64,000 bases of DNA. Origin: Nelumbo lutea. Taxonomy: Eukaryota > Streptophyta > Magnoliopsida > Proteales > Nelumbonaceae. The stretch lies in the NCBI GenBank assembly GCA_022828595.1, contig JAKGHH010000002.1:63646383-63710382 (forward strand), given 5' to 3'. Made by a program: the position numbers and the translations under genes. Of this stretch, positions 59,001-63,830 are shown one piece after another. A model generated the notes under the pieces. The model did no database searches and was not told the DNA's origin. It was given only the letters and a program-made list of their open reading frames with translations. The first letter of the stretch is position 1. Every line of letters starts with the position of its first letter.

Positions 59001-60795
59001 ATTTTAGATAATAGGTTTTTTAAAACACTTATATTAAAATTTAAGTTTATATTTTTTATTAACATTATGTTTAATATTTTTGACTTCTTGCATTTTTTTT
59101 AATTTTCTGACGTTTTTTATATTTTAGCTTTTTTTTGTAATTTTGCACCTTGCTTAAAAAGGTGTGTGCCTCGCCTTGCACCTCAGGCACAAATTGGCCC
59201 TTGCACTTTTAAAACACTGGGTAACCAAAATGTAGGTAAAGTAATACTGCCTGATGATGAGCCTGCAACAGTATGCCACCCTCTAATGATATCATCTGCA
59301 AAGAATGCAGTGAAAATCTTTATTGAATTGACCCAGTATGCCACCTCCACTGGTACATTCTCTGTTAGAGCCTCTCTACTTTGGCAACTGCTATTTTGCT
59401 TTATGAATACCATGGCTCTATCCATGGGAAGTCAATCCTACTGCTACTAAATCTTCAAAAGAACATTATGGGTTATAGCATTTCCACTTCCCCTTGAAAT
59501 TTAACATTGGCACCAGCACATTCTAAGTCCCAAGCACCTTATACCCAGGAAAAGATTTGTTAACCTCAACAATCAAATTAATTATTTGAAAATATAAACT
59601 TGGAGTAACCTTTTCTGTGGGGTATCGGATGAGATTCATGTCTCAATCAAGTACTGTGTCTGACCGCAATCTTATGATGGTATATAATGAGATTAAATTC
59701 TTTTTGGTAAACATATAATGAGATTAAATTCAAAAAACAATATTTATATTACATGCTAGATATTTATAAGCATGATCTAGACAGGGAAAGAAAGTAAACA
59801 AAAATATTGCATCTTTTTTTTTCACAAGAAAAATAATCTACATTTGTTAAAGTATAGGTTTTCAGCAATACAGAACGACAGACAATTAGTTAAAAAACTG
59901 GAGAAAGTAACTGAAAATAAATCTTTCCACTGACTTGACTAGCTAGAGACTGGCTACTTGATGGAGATTGAGATTTCAGTGGTGGTTGAACAGGTCTCGG
60001 TTGAGGATTAGCTGAAACCCCACCCGGCCGCAATTGAGAACCTGAACCGTGCGAACCTATCATCCCTATACTCTGAATTCCTTGAATGGGCTGCCTTACC
60101 TGAAAAGCAAAACCATCAATCATAAGTGAAGCCCAAGAAGGAATCCAATGAGAGAACAGGGATGGGTCATTTAAGAAACCCACCTGAGTGCTGCTCGAAT
60201 TGTTAGGGTCAGGCACATTGACTGAATTCCGAGACAACCCACCAAATTGCTGGTTGAAAGAAGACGTCCCGAAAGATGAATATGAGGAAGGTTGCTGCGG
60301 GGGCCTCGCGTGGTGCGCTGGAACCCCGATTGCAAGCCCACCTCTTTGCATAGGTGGTGCGGAAATGGGGGATGAAACAGAAGAAGATAGAGATGACGAA
60401 GACGAAGACGAAGAAGACGAAGATGGAGGAAGAGACGGAAGATGTTGAGAGAAATGTGGGTAAGGCGGTTGTGGTCGAGGACGGCTGAGGGACGAGGGCC
60501 TAGGCTGAGAATGTTGGAGAGTGGATAGTTGTTGTTGTTGCTGCTGCTGCTGTTGTTGCTGTTGCAAAACTGGTTGCTGCTGTGGCTGTTGTTGCGGTGG
60601 TGGTGGGTGTTGCTGGAGAGGGGTTGATGGTTGTGAGTTTTGGACAGGGTTAGGATTAGGGTTAGAACTAGGAGAAGGAGCGGATGAGATTTCAGGGGTT
60701 GAAGGTATTGAAGATGACGGAGGAGGAACTGATGCAGGTGGCGCTGGTTCGGTAGGTTGAGGAGTGGATGTTGACGTTGTTTCCTTGGAATCCAT
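22237..60795 (-). CDS. TAF12: TFIID/SAGA subunit TAF12, eight exons over 38.6 kb
   Basis: Nuclear histone-fold protein that pairs with TAF4 in TFIID (and with ADA1 in SAGA) to support RNA polymerase II initiation. Arabidopsis EER4 is a TAF12. Exons, minus strand: 60795-60184, 60099-59935, 46508-45981, 33390-33316, 23801-23723, 23625-23561, 23440-23405, 22368-22237. Introns are GT-AG and phases join to 1692 nt, 563 aa. Residues 1-204 are Pro/Ser/Gln-rich with poly-Gln and poly-Ser runs. Residues 205-420 are Gln/Pro/Ser-rich. The histone fold runs from about 421 ([15 protein letters not shown]) through [20 protein letters not shown] and [16 protein letters not shown] to about 490, followed by [15 protein letters not shown] and DIHRERLAV. 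The C-terminus is short and basic. Introns 2, 3 and 4 (13.4, 12.6, 9.5 kb) are transposon nests. Coding exons are intact. The start is the ATG giving MDSKETT; a duplicated upstream ATG exists. Confidence 0.93.
22755..22944. mobile_element. foldback MITE in TAF12 intron 7
   Basis: GGATTAGCTGAACGCTTTAG...CAGGCTGTGGAACCAAT at the left is matched in reverse complement by ATTGGTTCCACAGCCTG...CATTCAGCTAACCCG at the right. The inner arms (ACATGGGGCCCACA at about 22836 against TGTGGGCCCCATGT) continue the pairing, so almost the whole 190 bp folds on itself. The target duplication is not clear. Confidence 0.75.
23980..24851 (+). mobile_element. LINE reverse transcriptase fragment in TAF12 intron 4
   Basis: Translation near 23994-24227 shows [12 protein letters not shown] and the RTWRVRKEE region. 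Further on are phrases equivalent to PLKYLGLPL and FLSVFKIP, matching the 51.5-52.3 kb LINE reverse transcriptase in several frames. Both ends are lost and many stops occur. It is the oldest layer beside the copia insertion. Confidence 0.7.
24874..25243 (-). repeat. copia 3' LTR
   Basis: 370 bp, beginning on the minus strand with TGTAGAGAACACTGATG after the polypurine tract and ending CTTCTACT at the TAATT target duplication. Confidence 0.92.
25229..29615 (-). pseudogene. copia gag-pol with in-frame TAG stops
   Basis: Gag starts at 29615 (MTEMEFKNQ) and has a zinc knuckle [14 protein letters not shown] near 28830. The protease motif reads DSCASDH near 28500, with Gly replaced by Cys. The integrase zinc region is near 28120-27960, and the catalytic region includes HTDVWGP and [10 protein letters not shown]. 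Reverse transcriptase has YVDDI near 26200, and RNase H includes YTDADWAGS near 25720 and ends [14 protein letters not shown]. The frame is broken by TAG at 28986-28988, 28608-28610, 27770-27772 and 26570-26572, and by a frameshift near 28380-28410. The reverse transcriptase/RNase H part (26551-25229, 440 aa) is open. Inactive as an autonomous element. Confidence 0.93.
25244..25256 (-). promoter_or_regulatory. polypurine tract of copia element
   Basis: Minus strand reads CTTGAGGGGGAG directly before the 3' LTR start TGTAGAG. Confidence 0.85.
30394..30405 (-). promoter_or_regulatory. primer binding site of copia element
   Basis: TGGTATCAGAGC on the minus strand, complementary to initiator Met-tRNA, directly after the 5' LTR. 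Confidence 0.92.
30406..30775 (-). repeat. copia 5' LTR
   Basis: 370 bp matching 24874-25243 at about 97 percent by eye. Differences include two extra A near 30473 and several single bases. TATTTATAGG near 30576-30585 and the A/T-rich block are the likely core promoter or poly(A) region. Confidence 0.92.
30853..31483. other. TAF12 intron 4 DNA, no element defined
   Basis: Unassigned AT-rich intron sequence. Short phrases around 31370-31470 (CCAATTAATAATCGGT and AACCAATTAATAATCAGT) repeat, probably debris. Confidence 0.4.
31484..32194. mobile_element. hAT-like non-autonomous element, copy 1
   Basis: Begins ATAGTTTTCAAGGTACC and ends CACCTTAACTATG. Its ends carry GCCTAGGCG runs in opposite orientations. 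Almost all of it aligns with 52729-53415. The flanks TCGATAGCC and TTGATAGCT are an imperfect 8-9 bp target duplication (7 of 9). No transposase. A GTA/GAA trinucleotide run is inside at about 31797-31862. Confidence 0.75.
31797..31862 (+). repeat. GTA/GAA trinucleotide run
   Basis: (GTA)n followed by (GAA)n inside the hAT-like element. The same position in the second copy (53024-53090) has a different unit mix, showing independent repeat-length change. Confidence 0.85.
32419..32776 (+). mobile_element. Au-like SINE split by a MITE
   Basis: tRNA-derived retroposon. Head AGGGTAGGCCTTGGCGCAA (A-box-like) is at 32419-32437. The body resumes at about 32621 with CCATTGTGACCTGGGTGACC and the B-box phrase GGTTCAAATC. 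It then reads GGGGTAAGGCTGTGTACAT and CCTCCCCAGACCCTGCA, and ends GGGCTGCCCTTTT. This is the layout of the plant Au SINE family as I remember it. It is framed by identical CCTAGGTCCTGACAG at 32404-32418 and 32777-32791. A roughly 180-bp MITE interrupts the head. Confidence 0.85.
32439..32620. mobile_element. MITE inserted in the SINE
   Basis: Inverted ends CAAGGTTCAAAAAATCGATACG and (reverse complement) CGTGGTTCAAAGTATCAATACG. The flanks GGCGCAAA and GGTGCAAT are an imperfect 8-bp target duplication. Same family as 18081-18282. Confidence 0.75.
32792..33315. other. TAF12 intron 4 DNA next to exon 4, no element seen
   Basis: AT-rich sequence ending at the exon 4 donor GTGAGT at 33315-33310 on the minus strand. 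No repeat structure was recognised. Confidence 0.5.
33680..33860 (+). repeat. copia LTR (5', plus strand)
   Basis: 181 bp. Shares AAATAGTCTGG, GGTAACTTACCCACTTT and CCATCTCCAATCACT with 44833-44988. TATAAATAG at 33730-33738 is a likely TATA box. Confidence 0.75.
33680..35895 (+). mobile_element. copia remnant (plus strand), 5' half
   Basis: 5' LTR 33680-33860 (starts TGTTGAGTAAGG, ends AATCCTAATA), primer site TGGCATCAGAGC at 33861-33872, then degenerate gag. The piece at 34498-34722 has the [16 protein letters not shown] region. Zinc knuckle [14 protein letters not shown] is near 35088-35130. A protease relic ([12 protein letters not shown]) is near 35421-35456, and a pre-integrase segment ([14 protein letters not shown]) is near 35808-35850. 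All are separated by stops and frame changes. The copy breaks off at a junction with LINE sequence near 35.9 kb. A plus-strand LTR of the same type lies at 44833-44988. Confidence 0.82.
35900..37590 (+). mobile_element. LINE fragment, reverse transcriptase to zinc-knuckle region
   Basis: Non-LTR element, plus strand, frame broken many times. [17 protein letters not shown] is at 36306-36356. The catalytic box is degenerate: [10 protein letters not shown], with FTND where FVDD is expected, near 36452-36480. Thumb segments such as [11 protein letters not shown] and [16 protein letters not shown] follow. It ends inside the zf-RVT region (LCWEIFL) at the junction with a copia remnant near 37590. 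Both ends are missing, and no poly(A) tail or target duplication is seen. Confidence 0.8.
37856..39215 (-). pseudogene. copia integrase and reverse transcriptase remnants
   Basis: [20 protein letters not shown] at about 39110-39050 is the integrase core end. [12 protein letters not shown] (about 38490) and VEAL belong to the linker before reverse transcriptase. [20 protein letters not shown] with SLYGLKQS is reverse transcriptase. Stops and shifts separate them. Confidence 0.8.
39308..40369. mobile_element. hAT-like element carrying a host gene fragment
   Basis: Begins TAGGGGTGAGC and ends ATCACCCCA, short inverted termini. Just inside both ends lie dense runs of AACCGAACCG/CGGTTCGGTT in opposite orientation (39340-39490 and 40275-40355), as in plant hAT-type non-autonomous elements. 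It interrupts the integrase region of the minus-strand copia remnant (RDEVP-coding sequence lies at its left edge). The centre, 39590-40258, is CT-rich then GC-richer, and codes for a broken PMEI-like segment. A clean target duplication was not found. Confidence 0.65.
39835..40258 (+). pseudogene. captured PMEI (pectin methylesterase/invertase inhibitor) fragment
   Basis: Intact members are small secreted four-helix proteins that block pectin methylesterase or invertase in the cell wall. Here 39835 starts [16 protein letters not shown], a signal-peptide-like stretch. [16 protein letters not shown] follows near 39950-40000 (family pattern Cys...YP.LC...LS) and then DLARVA. Near 40045 one base is missing and the frame shifts; the next frame gives [35 protein letters not shown] and LAELQHL, the characteristic second half. 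Another shift probably lies near 39935-39945. The C-terminal third is absent. It preserves exon-like sequence and its CT-rich leader inside a transposable element. Confidence 0.72.
40596..42456 (-). mobile_element. 5'-truncated LINE with 19-bp target duplication
   Basis: LINE body 42437-40615 on the minus strand, inserted in the copia remnant. GACATTAACTTAAACAATT occurs at 40596-40614 and 42438-42456, and the poly(A) tail (plus-strand T-run) is at 40613-40619. Coding remains run from the end of reverse transcriptase ([20 protein letters not shown]) through zf-RVT to RNase H, with a stop or frameshift between 42270 and 42180. Confidence 0.93.
40908..42174 (-). pseudogene. LINE zf-RVT and RNase H remnant
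   Basis: 42174-41101 gives 357 aa. [20 protein letters not shown] and RGLRDEE are upstream, then the zf-RVT zinc region with [29 protein letters not shown], and the RNase H start [11 protein letters not shown]. The frame shifts near 41110, and the rest ([22 protein letters not shown]) is in 41144-40908. A stop or indel removes the C-terminal RNase H end. Confidence 0.88.
42752..44189 (-). pseudogene. copia gag, zinc knuckle and protease remnants
   Basis: Three pieces: 44189-43752 (gag with [18 protein letters not shown]), 43515-43195 (zinc knuckle [14 protein letters not shown]) and 43108-42752 (protease [20 protein letters not shown]), separated by stops and shifts. A local duplication of about 60 bp lies at 43110-43180 and 43190-43255 (AATTATGCTTCTTCTAACTC repeated). 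Confidence 0.85.
44634..44645 (-). promoter_or_regulatory. primer binding site of minus-strand copia remnant
   Basis: TGGTATCAGAGC on the minus strand immediately after the LTR end AAAACA. Confidence 0.88.
44646..44832 (-). repeat. copia 5' LTR (minus strand)
   Basis: 187 bp, TGTTAACAGTACTTG ... CCAAGAAAACA, with TATAAATATAAG on the minus strand near 44740-44752 as a probable TATA box. No partner LTR was found in the window. Confidence 0.82.
44833..44988 (+). repeat. copia LTR (plus strand), possible partner of 33680-33860
   Basis: Similar through AAATAGTCTGG, TTAGGGTAACTTACCCACTTT, CCATCTCCAATCACTC and the end CAATCCTAATA. It abuts the start of the minus-strand copia LTR. It may be the 3' LTR of the plus-strand copia remnant, displaced 11 kb by nested insertions, or a separate solo LTR. 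Confidence 0.6.
45116..45560 (+). mobile_element. hAT-type MITE copy A, partial
   Basis: Starts CTGGTGTTTTAAAAGCACAGG. It continues with the A-rich core and ends in the ATTGCATT..CTACGAGCCGCCTTTGTGCCAC region. About 430 bp align with the copies at 54942 and 55514. The far end is missing or truncated near 45560. Confidence 0.65.
45561..45980. other. TAF12 intron 3 DNA next to exon 3, no element seen
   Basis: Unremarkable AT-rich intron sequence up to the exon 3 donor at 45980 (GTTAGC on the minus strand). Confidence 0.45.
47085..47438. mobile_element. 354-bp hAT-type MITE in TAF12 intron 2
   Basis: Ends TAGACCTGTTCATGG and, reverse-complemented, TAGATCTGTTCATGG. The flanks TTTGTCAT (47077-47084) and TTTGCCAT (47439-47446) give an 8-bp target duplication with one difference, as for hAT elements. 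Interior AT-rich with GGGCTTGGGCTCGGGCC near the right end. Non-autonomous. Confidence 0.85.
47447..48143. other. TAF12 intron 2 DNA, no gene seen
   Basis: AT-rich with short ORFs lacking similarity. Likely unassigned repeat or intron sequence. Confidence 0.4.
48305..49084 (+). mobile_element. LINE 3' end (RNase H plus poly(A))
   Basis: 48320-48910 gives the linker ([20 protein letters not shown]) and RNase H ([37 protein letters not shown]). TAG at 48908-48910 stops it in front of [12 protein letters not shown]. The tail ends TTATTGATCAAAAAAAAA at about 49084. 5'-truncated copy. Confidence 0.85.
49068..49490 (-). mobile_element. LINE RNase H fragment, opposite strand
   Basis: 138 aa from 49484: [29 protein letters not shown] and [15 protein letters not shown]. 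It abuts the poly(A) tail of the plus-strand LINE, so the two lie tail to tail. It has no poly(A) tail of its own. A 40-bp stretch near 49325-49420 is repeated (AACTTCTACCCTTAAGGAGT and AGTTCTACCCTTGAGGAGT). Confidence 0.8.
50836..52377 (+). pseudogene. LINE reverse transcriptase, broken
   Basis: 50836-51366: [62 protein letters not shown]/frame change follows at 51364-51520, where [12 protein letters not shown] sits beside a stop. 51523-52377 reopens with [20 protein letters not shown], the catalytic [22 protein letters not shown] and [13 protein letters not shown]. The catalytic Asp pair is intact although the ORF is not. Confidence 0.88.
52729..53415. mobile_element. hAT-like non-autonomous element, copy 2
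   Basis: ATAGTTTTCAAGGTGCC at the left; reverse complement of the right end CATAGCTGTCAAGGCGAG. It is inserted in the zf-RVT coding part of the LINE. The flanks CTCCTGTGC (52720-52728) and CTCCCGTGC (53416-53424) differ by one base. Aligns end to end with 31484-32194. Contains a GTA/GAA run at about 53024-53090. Confidence 0.85.
53416..53980 (+). pseudogene. LINE zf-RVT region, second part
   Basis: Continues the LINE after the hAT-like insertion: [20 protein letters not shown] (near 53577-53636), then [20 protein letters not shown] and [18 protein letters not shown], in more than one frame with a stop at about 53972. Confidence 0.8.
53913..54294 (+). repeat. 191-bp perfect tandem duplication
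   Basis: 53913-54103 and 54104-54294 appear identical base for base, including a run of seven C. 191 is not a multiple of three, so the duplication also shifts the LINE reading frame between the linker and RNase H. Confidence 0.92.
54198..54644 (+). pseudogene. LINE RNase H domain
   Basis: 148 open codons: [68 protein letters not shown]. The fourth catalytic Asp (ADxLAKQG in sister copies) is Asn here. It is cut off from reverse transcriptase by stops and the tandem duplication. Confidence 0.85.
54942..56485. mobile_element. hAT-type MITE copy B with 8-bp target duplication
   Basis: Left end CAGTGCTTTAAAAGTGC, right end CTTTTAAATCACTA. ATCTTCTT flanks both sides (54934-54941, 56486-56493). 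The CAGTG terminus plus an 8-bp duplication points to hAT. It contains a nested relative at 55514-56435. Terminal GC-rich phrases alternate with an A-rich core. Confidence 0.82.
55514..56435. mobile_element. hAT-type MITE copy C nested in copy B
   Basis: CGGTGTTTTAAAAGAAC ... TTTTAAATCATTG, with imperfect 8-bp flanks CCTAACCT and CCTCAACT (6 of 8). The sequence of B resumes after it. Inside are two arms of about 93 bp, 55941-56033 and 56112-56206, that are reverse complements around a 78-bp spacer and could form a large hairpin. Confidence 0.7.
56634..57430. other. TAF12 intron 2 DNA with retroelement-like phrases
   Basis: No complete element. Around 56930-57230 the translation recalls a gypsy reverse transcriptase to RNase H passage ([18 protein letters not shown], [16 protein letters not shown]) with many stops, so a short gypsy relic is likely. 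No LTRs are visible. Confidence 0.5.
57440..58390 (-). mobile_element. LINE fragment (zf-RVT to RNase H end), minus strand
   Basis: 58388-58176: [20 protein letters not shown] and [13 protein letters not shown] (zf-RVT). 58048-57800: [18 protein letters not shown] (linker). 57781-57584: [20 protein letters not shown] and VISWLQDEN (RNase H). [11 protein letters not shown] follows near 57480-57520. Stops and shifts throughout; the 5' part is missing. Confidence 0.8.
58391..59450 (-). mobile_element. second LINE fragment, minus strand, split by a MITE
   Basis: 59425-59220 gives the linker ([22 protein letters not shown]). After the MITE at 58705-59219, 58660-58391 gives the RNase H start ([18 protein letters not shown]) and the central part in two frames. 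It joins directly to the neighbouring LINE fragment near 58390, with the 3' end missing. Confidence 0.75.
58705..59219 (-). mobile_element. hAT-type MITE copy E, partial, inside a LINE
   Basis: Reverse-oriented copy of the 55514 family: minus strand starts CAGTGTTTTAAAAGTGC at 59219. It passes through the A-rich core and the ACATAGACTTG phrase and breaks off near 58705 inside the first hairpin arm. Confidence 0.7.
59451..59934. other. TAF12 intron 2 DNA next to exon 2
   Basis: AT-rich intron sequence. TAATGAGATTAAATTC is repeated near 59686 and 59716. No element was defined. Confidence 0.45.
60385..60610 (-). repeat. trinucleotide runs coding poly-Ser and poly-Gln in TAF12 exon 1
   Basis: GAC/GAA-type triplets at about 60387-60422 code Ser-rich runs on the minus strand. 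CAA/CAG triplets at about 60527-60600 code a run of 12 Gln and several shorter ones. Such runs often vary in length between alleles. Confidence 0.85.
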
Positions 60796-60839
60796 AATTT
60801 GGGCGGAAACAAGGCTCTGTTTCCCGAATTCGTCTGGGG

Positions 60840-60850
60840 ATTATATAGAA
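60840..60850 (-). promoter_or_regulatory. TATA-like box before TAF12 ATG
   Basis: TATATAA on the minus strand at 60847-60841, 46 nt before the ATG. It overlaps the stop codon of the short upstream ORF. It would place a start site only about 15-20 nt before the ATG, so its use is doubtful. Confidence 0.3.
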
Positions 60851-60909
60851 CTCGAAATATTTTTGATGGATTGAGGAGTGGGTATTGATGTCGTTTCCTT
60901 GGAACCCAT
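60841..60909 (-). other. upstream ORF from duplicated TAF12 start region
   Basis: 22 codons beginning MGSKETTSIPTPQS, near-copy of the true start [14 protein letters not shown], ending TAA at 60841-60843. It lies 45 nt before the main ATG and in a different context. It is only an upstream ORF if transcription starts beyond 60909, which sequence alone does not show. Confidence 0.6.
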
Positions 60910-61036
60910 GATTTTGGAGGAAAACGAAGCTCCGTTCGCCGAATTCGTGGTGGGCTTCGTGGAAGACCTATTAAGCTGCGTTTGATTGCGTACAAACACA
61001 GATATGTATACCCTCCAAACTTGTGCCCTGCCTGGT

Positions 61037-61085
61037 TCATGAATACACAAAGTGGGTCCTACTTTCAACCCACTTTGTATTCATG
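61037..61085. repeat. inverted repeat upstream of TAF12
   Basis: CATGAATACACAAAGTGGG and CCCACTTTGTATTCATG are near-perfect reverse complements around a short loop, giving a strong hairpin about 250 bp before the ATG. Confidence 0.8.
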
Positions 61086-61555
61086 TCGTCTGTTTCCAAT
61101 CGATGCATGCATTTTTGTTGGTGTTTGGTAGTTTGTATCGATGATAAGGTAAGAACTTTTTTTTTCCTGAAGGAAGCGAAGCCCGTAGGCAGAATTCCAT
61201 TAGCTCTATTTTTAACAGTATTACATAAAAAATGTGGAATAGTATACTAAGTAAAAAGTCTAGATAGAAACAAACCCTGTTTGGCAACTTTAGGGTATGT
61301 TTGGAACCATGGTCGTTTTTAAAAAAAAAAATGGTGCCACATCAGATCCATATGGGCGTTTCAACAAGCATCCATGTATTTCATTGTTTGATTCAGTCGA
61401 TTATTAAAAAATCGGGATCCCAGCATTTTTATGCATCGGTGAACCATTTTTCCCAACGGTTGATTGATGTGTATCCTATGTATTGCTTATCTGTCAGTAC
61501 ATACATGAAAAATTGTGATGAAAATCACCTTACCAAATAGCATAGTGTTGCTCAC
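61086..61555. other. TAF12 upstream DNA
   Basis: No ORF of note. A run of A lies near 61320-61330, and the phrase TTTGGAACCATGGTCG resembles the end of a MITE, not confirmed. Confidence 0.4.
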
Positions 61556-62460
61556 TGCCTACGTGGTAGAAGTGCTTTTTTGTGAAAAACGGGTCCTAGA
61601 AGCATGGGCATTTTTTTTCTTGAAAATCGGTCCCAAAAAACTCCCACACTTCCAAATACCATGTAAATGAGCAGCAACATTTGCCGTCCATCGCACATAG
61701 TTCACCGAGCAAGAATGAAGGTTAGATAAAAGGCTTTGCATACAGTAATGATATGAATCAATTGCCACAGTGGATGGAGATCATCCACCAACATAAGTTT
61801 TAAAATACTATAATAATTAAAGCTGTTTGACTAAAAGTAGACCATGATAAAGAGCCAAAGCTTCAGCCACGATGGAACTTTCACATTTAATAGGCAAAGC
61901 TCTTGCAAGAAGAAAAGTACCAATATGATCCCGAATGACTAGTCCAACAGATTTAAACCACACTTCCACCAATCCAAGTGGCCAAAGAGTGTTGAAGTTG
62001 CAGATGGCATGGGATCCAAAAGACTTGAGCACCAATCAATTTCAACGTGAGCCTTGAGCATTTCGGGCATACCGGATTTGTTTCATAATAATTCTACTTC
62101 GAAATAAATAGCCATGCCATCCATCAAAGAATTGAGTTGACGATCTCGCTACCACCAACAATAGAGAAGCGTTGGTATATTTGTAATTAGCAAATCATCA
62201 ATTTTGAAATTGAAACATGACCCAAGCCAAATTATTTGAACCGCCGAACATGACAATAAGGAGTGCACAGTAGTGTCTTGTGAATGATTACAGAATAGAC
62301 AACTTGTATCAATATGGATATTGTGCTTCCGTAATAGCTTAGCCGTTGGTAGAATATTTTGTGCACAACGCCATAAAAGCAGCTTGATTGATGGAGGTAA
62401 GTACCTATGTGACCAAAGATGGTTCCATTGCAATTTGCAAATCATGTAAAATAATATTTG
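61556..62460 (-). mobile_element. LINE remnant (zf-RVT and RNase H), minus strand
   Basis: 62445-62149: WSHRYLPPSIKLLLWRCAQN and CLFCNHSQDTTVHSLLSCSA, the zf-RVT zinc region. 62035-61817: VGLVIRDHIGTFLLARALPI and VAEALALYHGLLL, RNase H. 61768-61559: VNYVRWTANVAAHLHG, the RNase H end. It differs in sequence from the intron LINEs, so it is a different subfamily. Truncated and broken. Confidence 0.78.
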
Positions 62461-63030
62461 GAGAGGAGATGATAAAGTTAGAACTACATGTACATATCTA
62501 GAACTCCATTTATTGGTCGGACATCAACAATTTGTTTCATAGTTGTGGGAAGTTGAGTTGGTTGGATTTTACCATTGGATGAGATCGATCCTCGTATTGG
62601 ACATCGGAGATGGGGTTTAATAGCAGTGGAAGATGTAGGACTTGGTTTCATACATGGGTGGTGGCGGTGGAGCTACAGATGCACTCACAACGGTGGTGGC
62701 ATTGGTGGAATGGAACAGGAGAGAGGAGAGTGGGAGATATAAGCAAGGATGGGGGAGATGGAGTCTACCGGAGGGAGTTACAATGGTGGATTTACCGTTG
62801 GAATAGCTGTGGTGGGAAGGACGATTTACCATTGTGAATATTGTGAATGGAGAAGAGAGAGTTACAGCACAGGGAAGAGAAGAAGGCCAATCGTGTATGA
62901 CAATGGACCAAAACCCTCGGCGGAAGGTCCCCACAGAGTAGATAGGAGATCTACAAAAGAAAATAGCACAATCAATGTTGGGGAAGATAGGGTCACTGTA
63001 ACTTTGGAGGAGAAACTTTGAGGCGCGTCT
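62461..63030. other. intergenic DNA, ORFs not convincing
   Basis: Purine-rich GGTGG/GGAGAG tracts give overlapping ORFs on both strands (62610-62837, 62749-63021, 62934-62617), none with a recognisable domain. Confidence 0.4.
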
Positions 63031-63830
63031 GAAAATACTGTCTTTAGAACGTTATTTGCCCCCACTCTGTTTTACTGAGTTTGTTGTTGGGTTACAAGCA
63101 AATTCGTTCCGATGATACAACAGAGTCTTTGGTGAAAATCTGCAACCAGCAAAGTTGAAGAGTCTCCAAAGAAACCTTCTGTGAGACTGTAGCAAACTGG
63201 ACTGAGAAAGAAATAGAGAGAAAGTGAATTTCGAAATTGTTTGATTTGGAGTCTAATTCATGCTCCTTAAATAATTTGTGAAGAGGTATAAGGAAAATGT
63301 AGATGCTGGTTTAGAGAAAACACCTTGAACAGTCACAATTTCAAACATTGTGACTGTTTAAAAAGTAGTTAACAATCGGTGACTGTTAACTTTGAATTGT
63401 ACCTCTTGATCACACCCGATCGAATCGTGACCATTGATCTCATCAATGGTGATCAACGGTGATCAACGCACCAAAACTAGAGCCGCCCATCGCAAGCCAC
63501 GCGGGTGCGAGCAAAGTGCGCCTCTAAAGCACCTCATTGCGCCGCGCACACGCGTGCGCGCATGTTGCACGATATCGAATCCCCAAACTCTCATCTACTA
63601 ATTCTAAGGAGTGTAAATCAACTCCTATTGAAATACTGAAAACAAAACTTATAATTTTCCAATCTGAGACAAGTTCAAAACTGGGTTTTGTAACAGAAAA
63701 ACTGATTTTTGTAATCAAGTGTGTAGGTGCATTTTCTCATTTAATTGACCAATCAAACACATTGGATTTAATCTCTTATGAGATTAAAATCCAACAATCC
63801 CCCACATTGATTGATCAATTACATTGTTTT
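63031..63830 (-). mobile_element. possible 3' LTR edge of an element leaving the window
   Basis: Near 63793-63812 the minus strand reads a purine-rich AATGTGGGGGAT followed by TGTTGGATTTTAATCTC, the arrangement of a polypurine tract and LTR start. The element body would then lie beyond 63830 and run out of the window. The other LTR edge and coding domains are not visible here. Confidence 0.4.

Larger units (their letters stand above)
60750..60955. repeat. tandem duplication of TAF12 leader and first codons
   Basis: About 90 bp around the ATG (60750-60838) recur diverged at 60863-60955, about 114 bp upstream. Shared phrases are GAGGAGTGG(G/A)T, TTTCCTTGGAA, and GAAGCTC/AAGGCTC before CGAATTCGT. 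Confidence 0.75.

Noticed and set aside
60521..60760. Cys/Gly-rich ORF on the plus strand
   Set aside because: It is the reverse of the TAF12 poly-Gln triplet run.
60171..61040. 289-aa ORF on the minus strand
   Set aside because: It overlaps TAF12 exon 1 in another frame and only translates Ser/Gln triplets into Asn/His/Leu runs.
62610..63021. Trp/Gly-rich ORFs near the right end
   Set aside because: Both strands and frames are open because of GGTGG-type sequence; no conserved motif.
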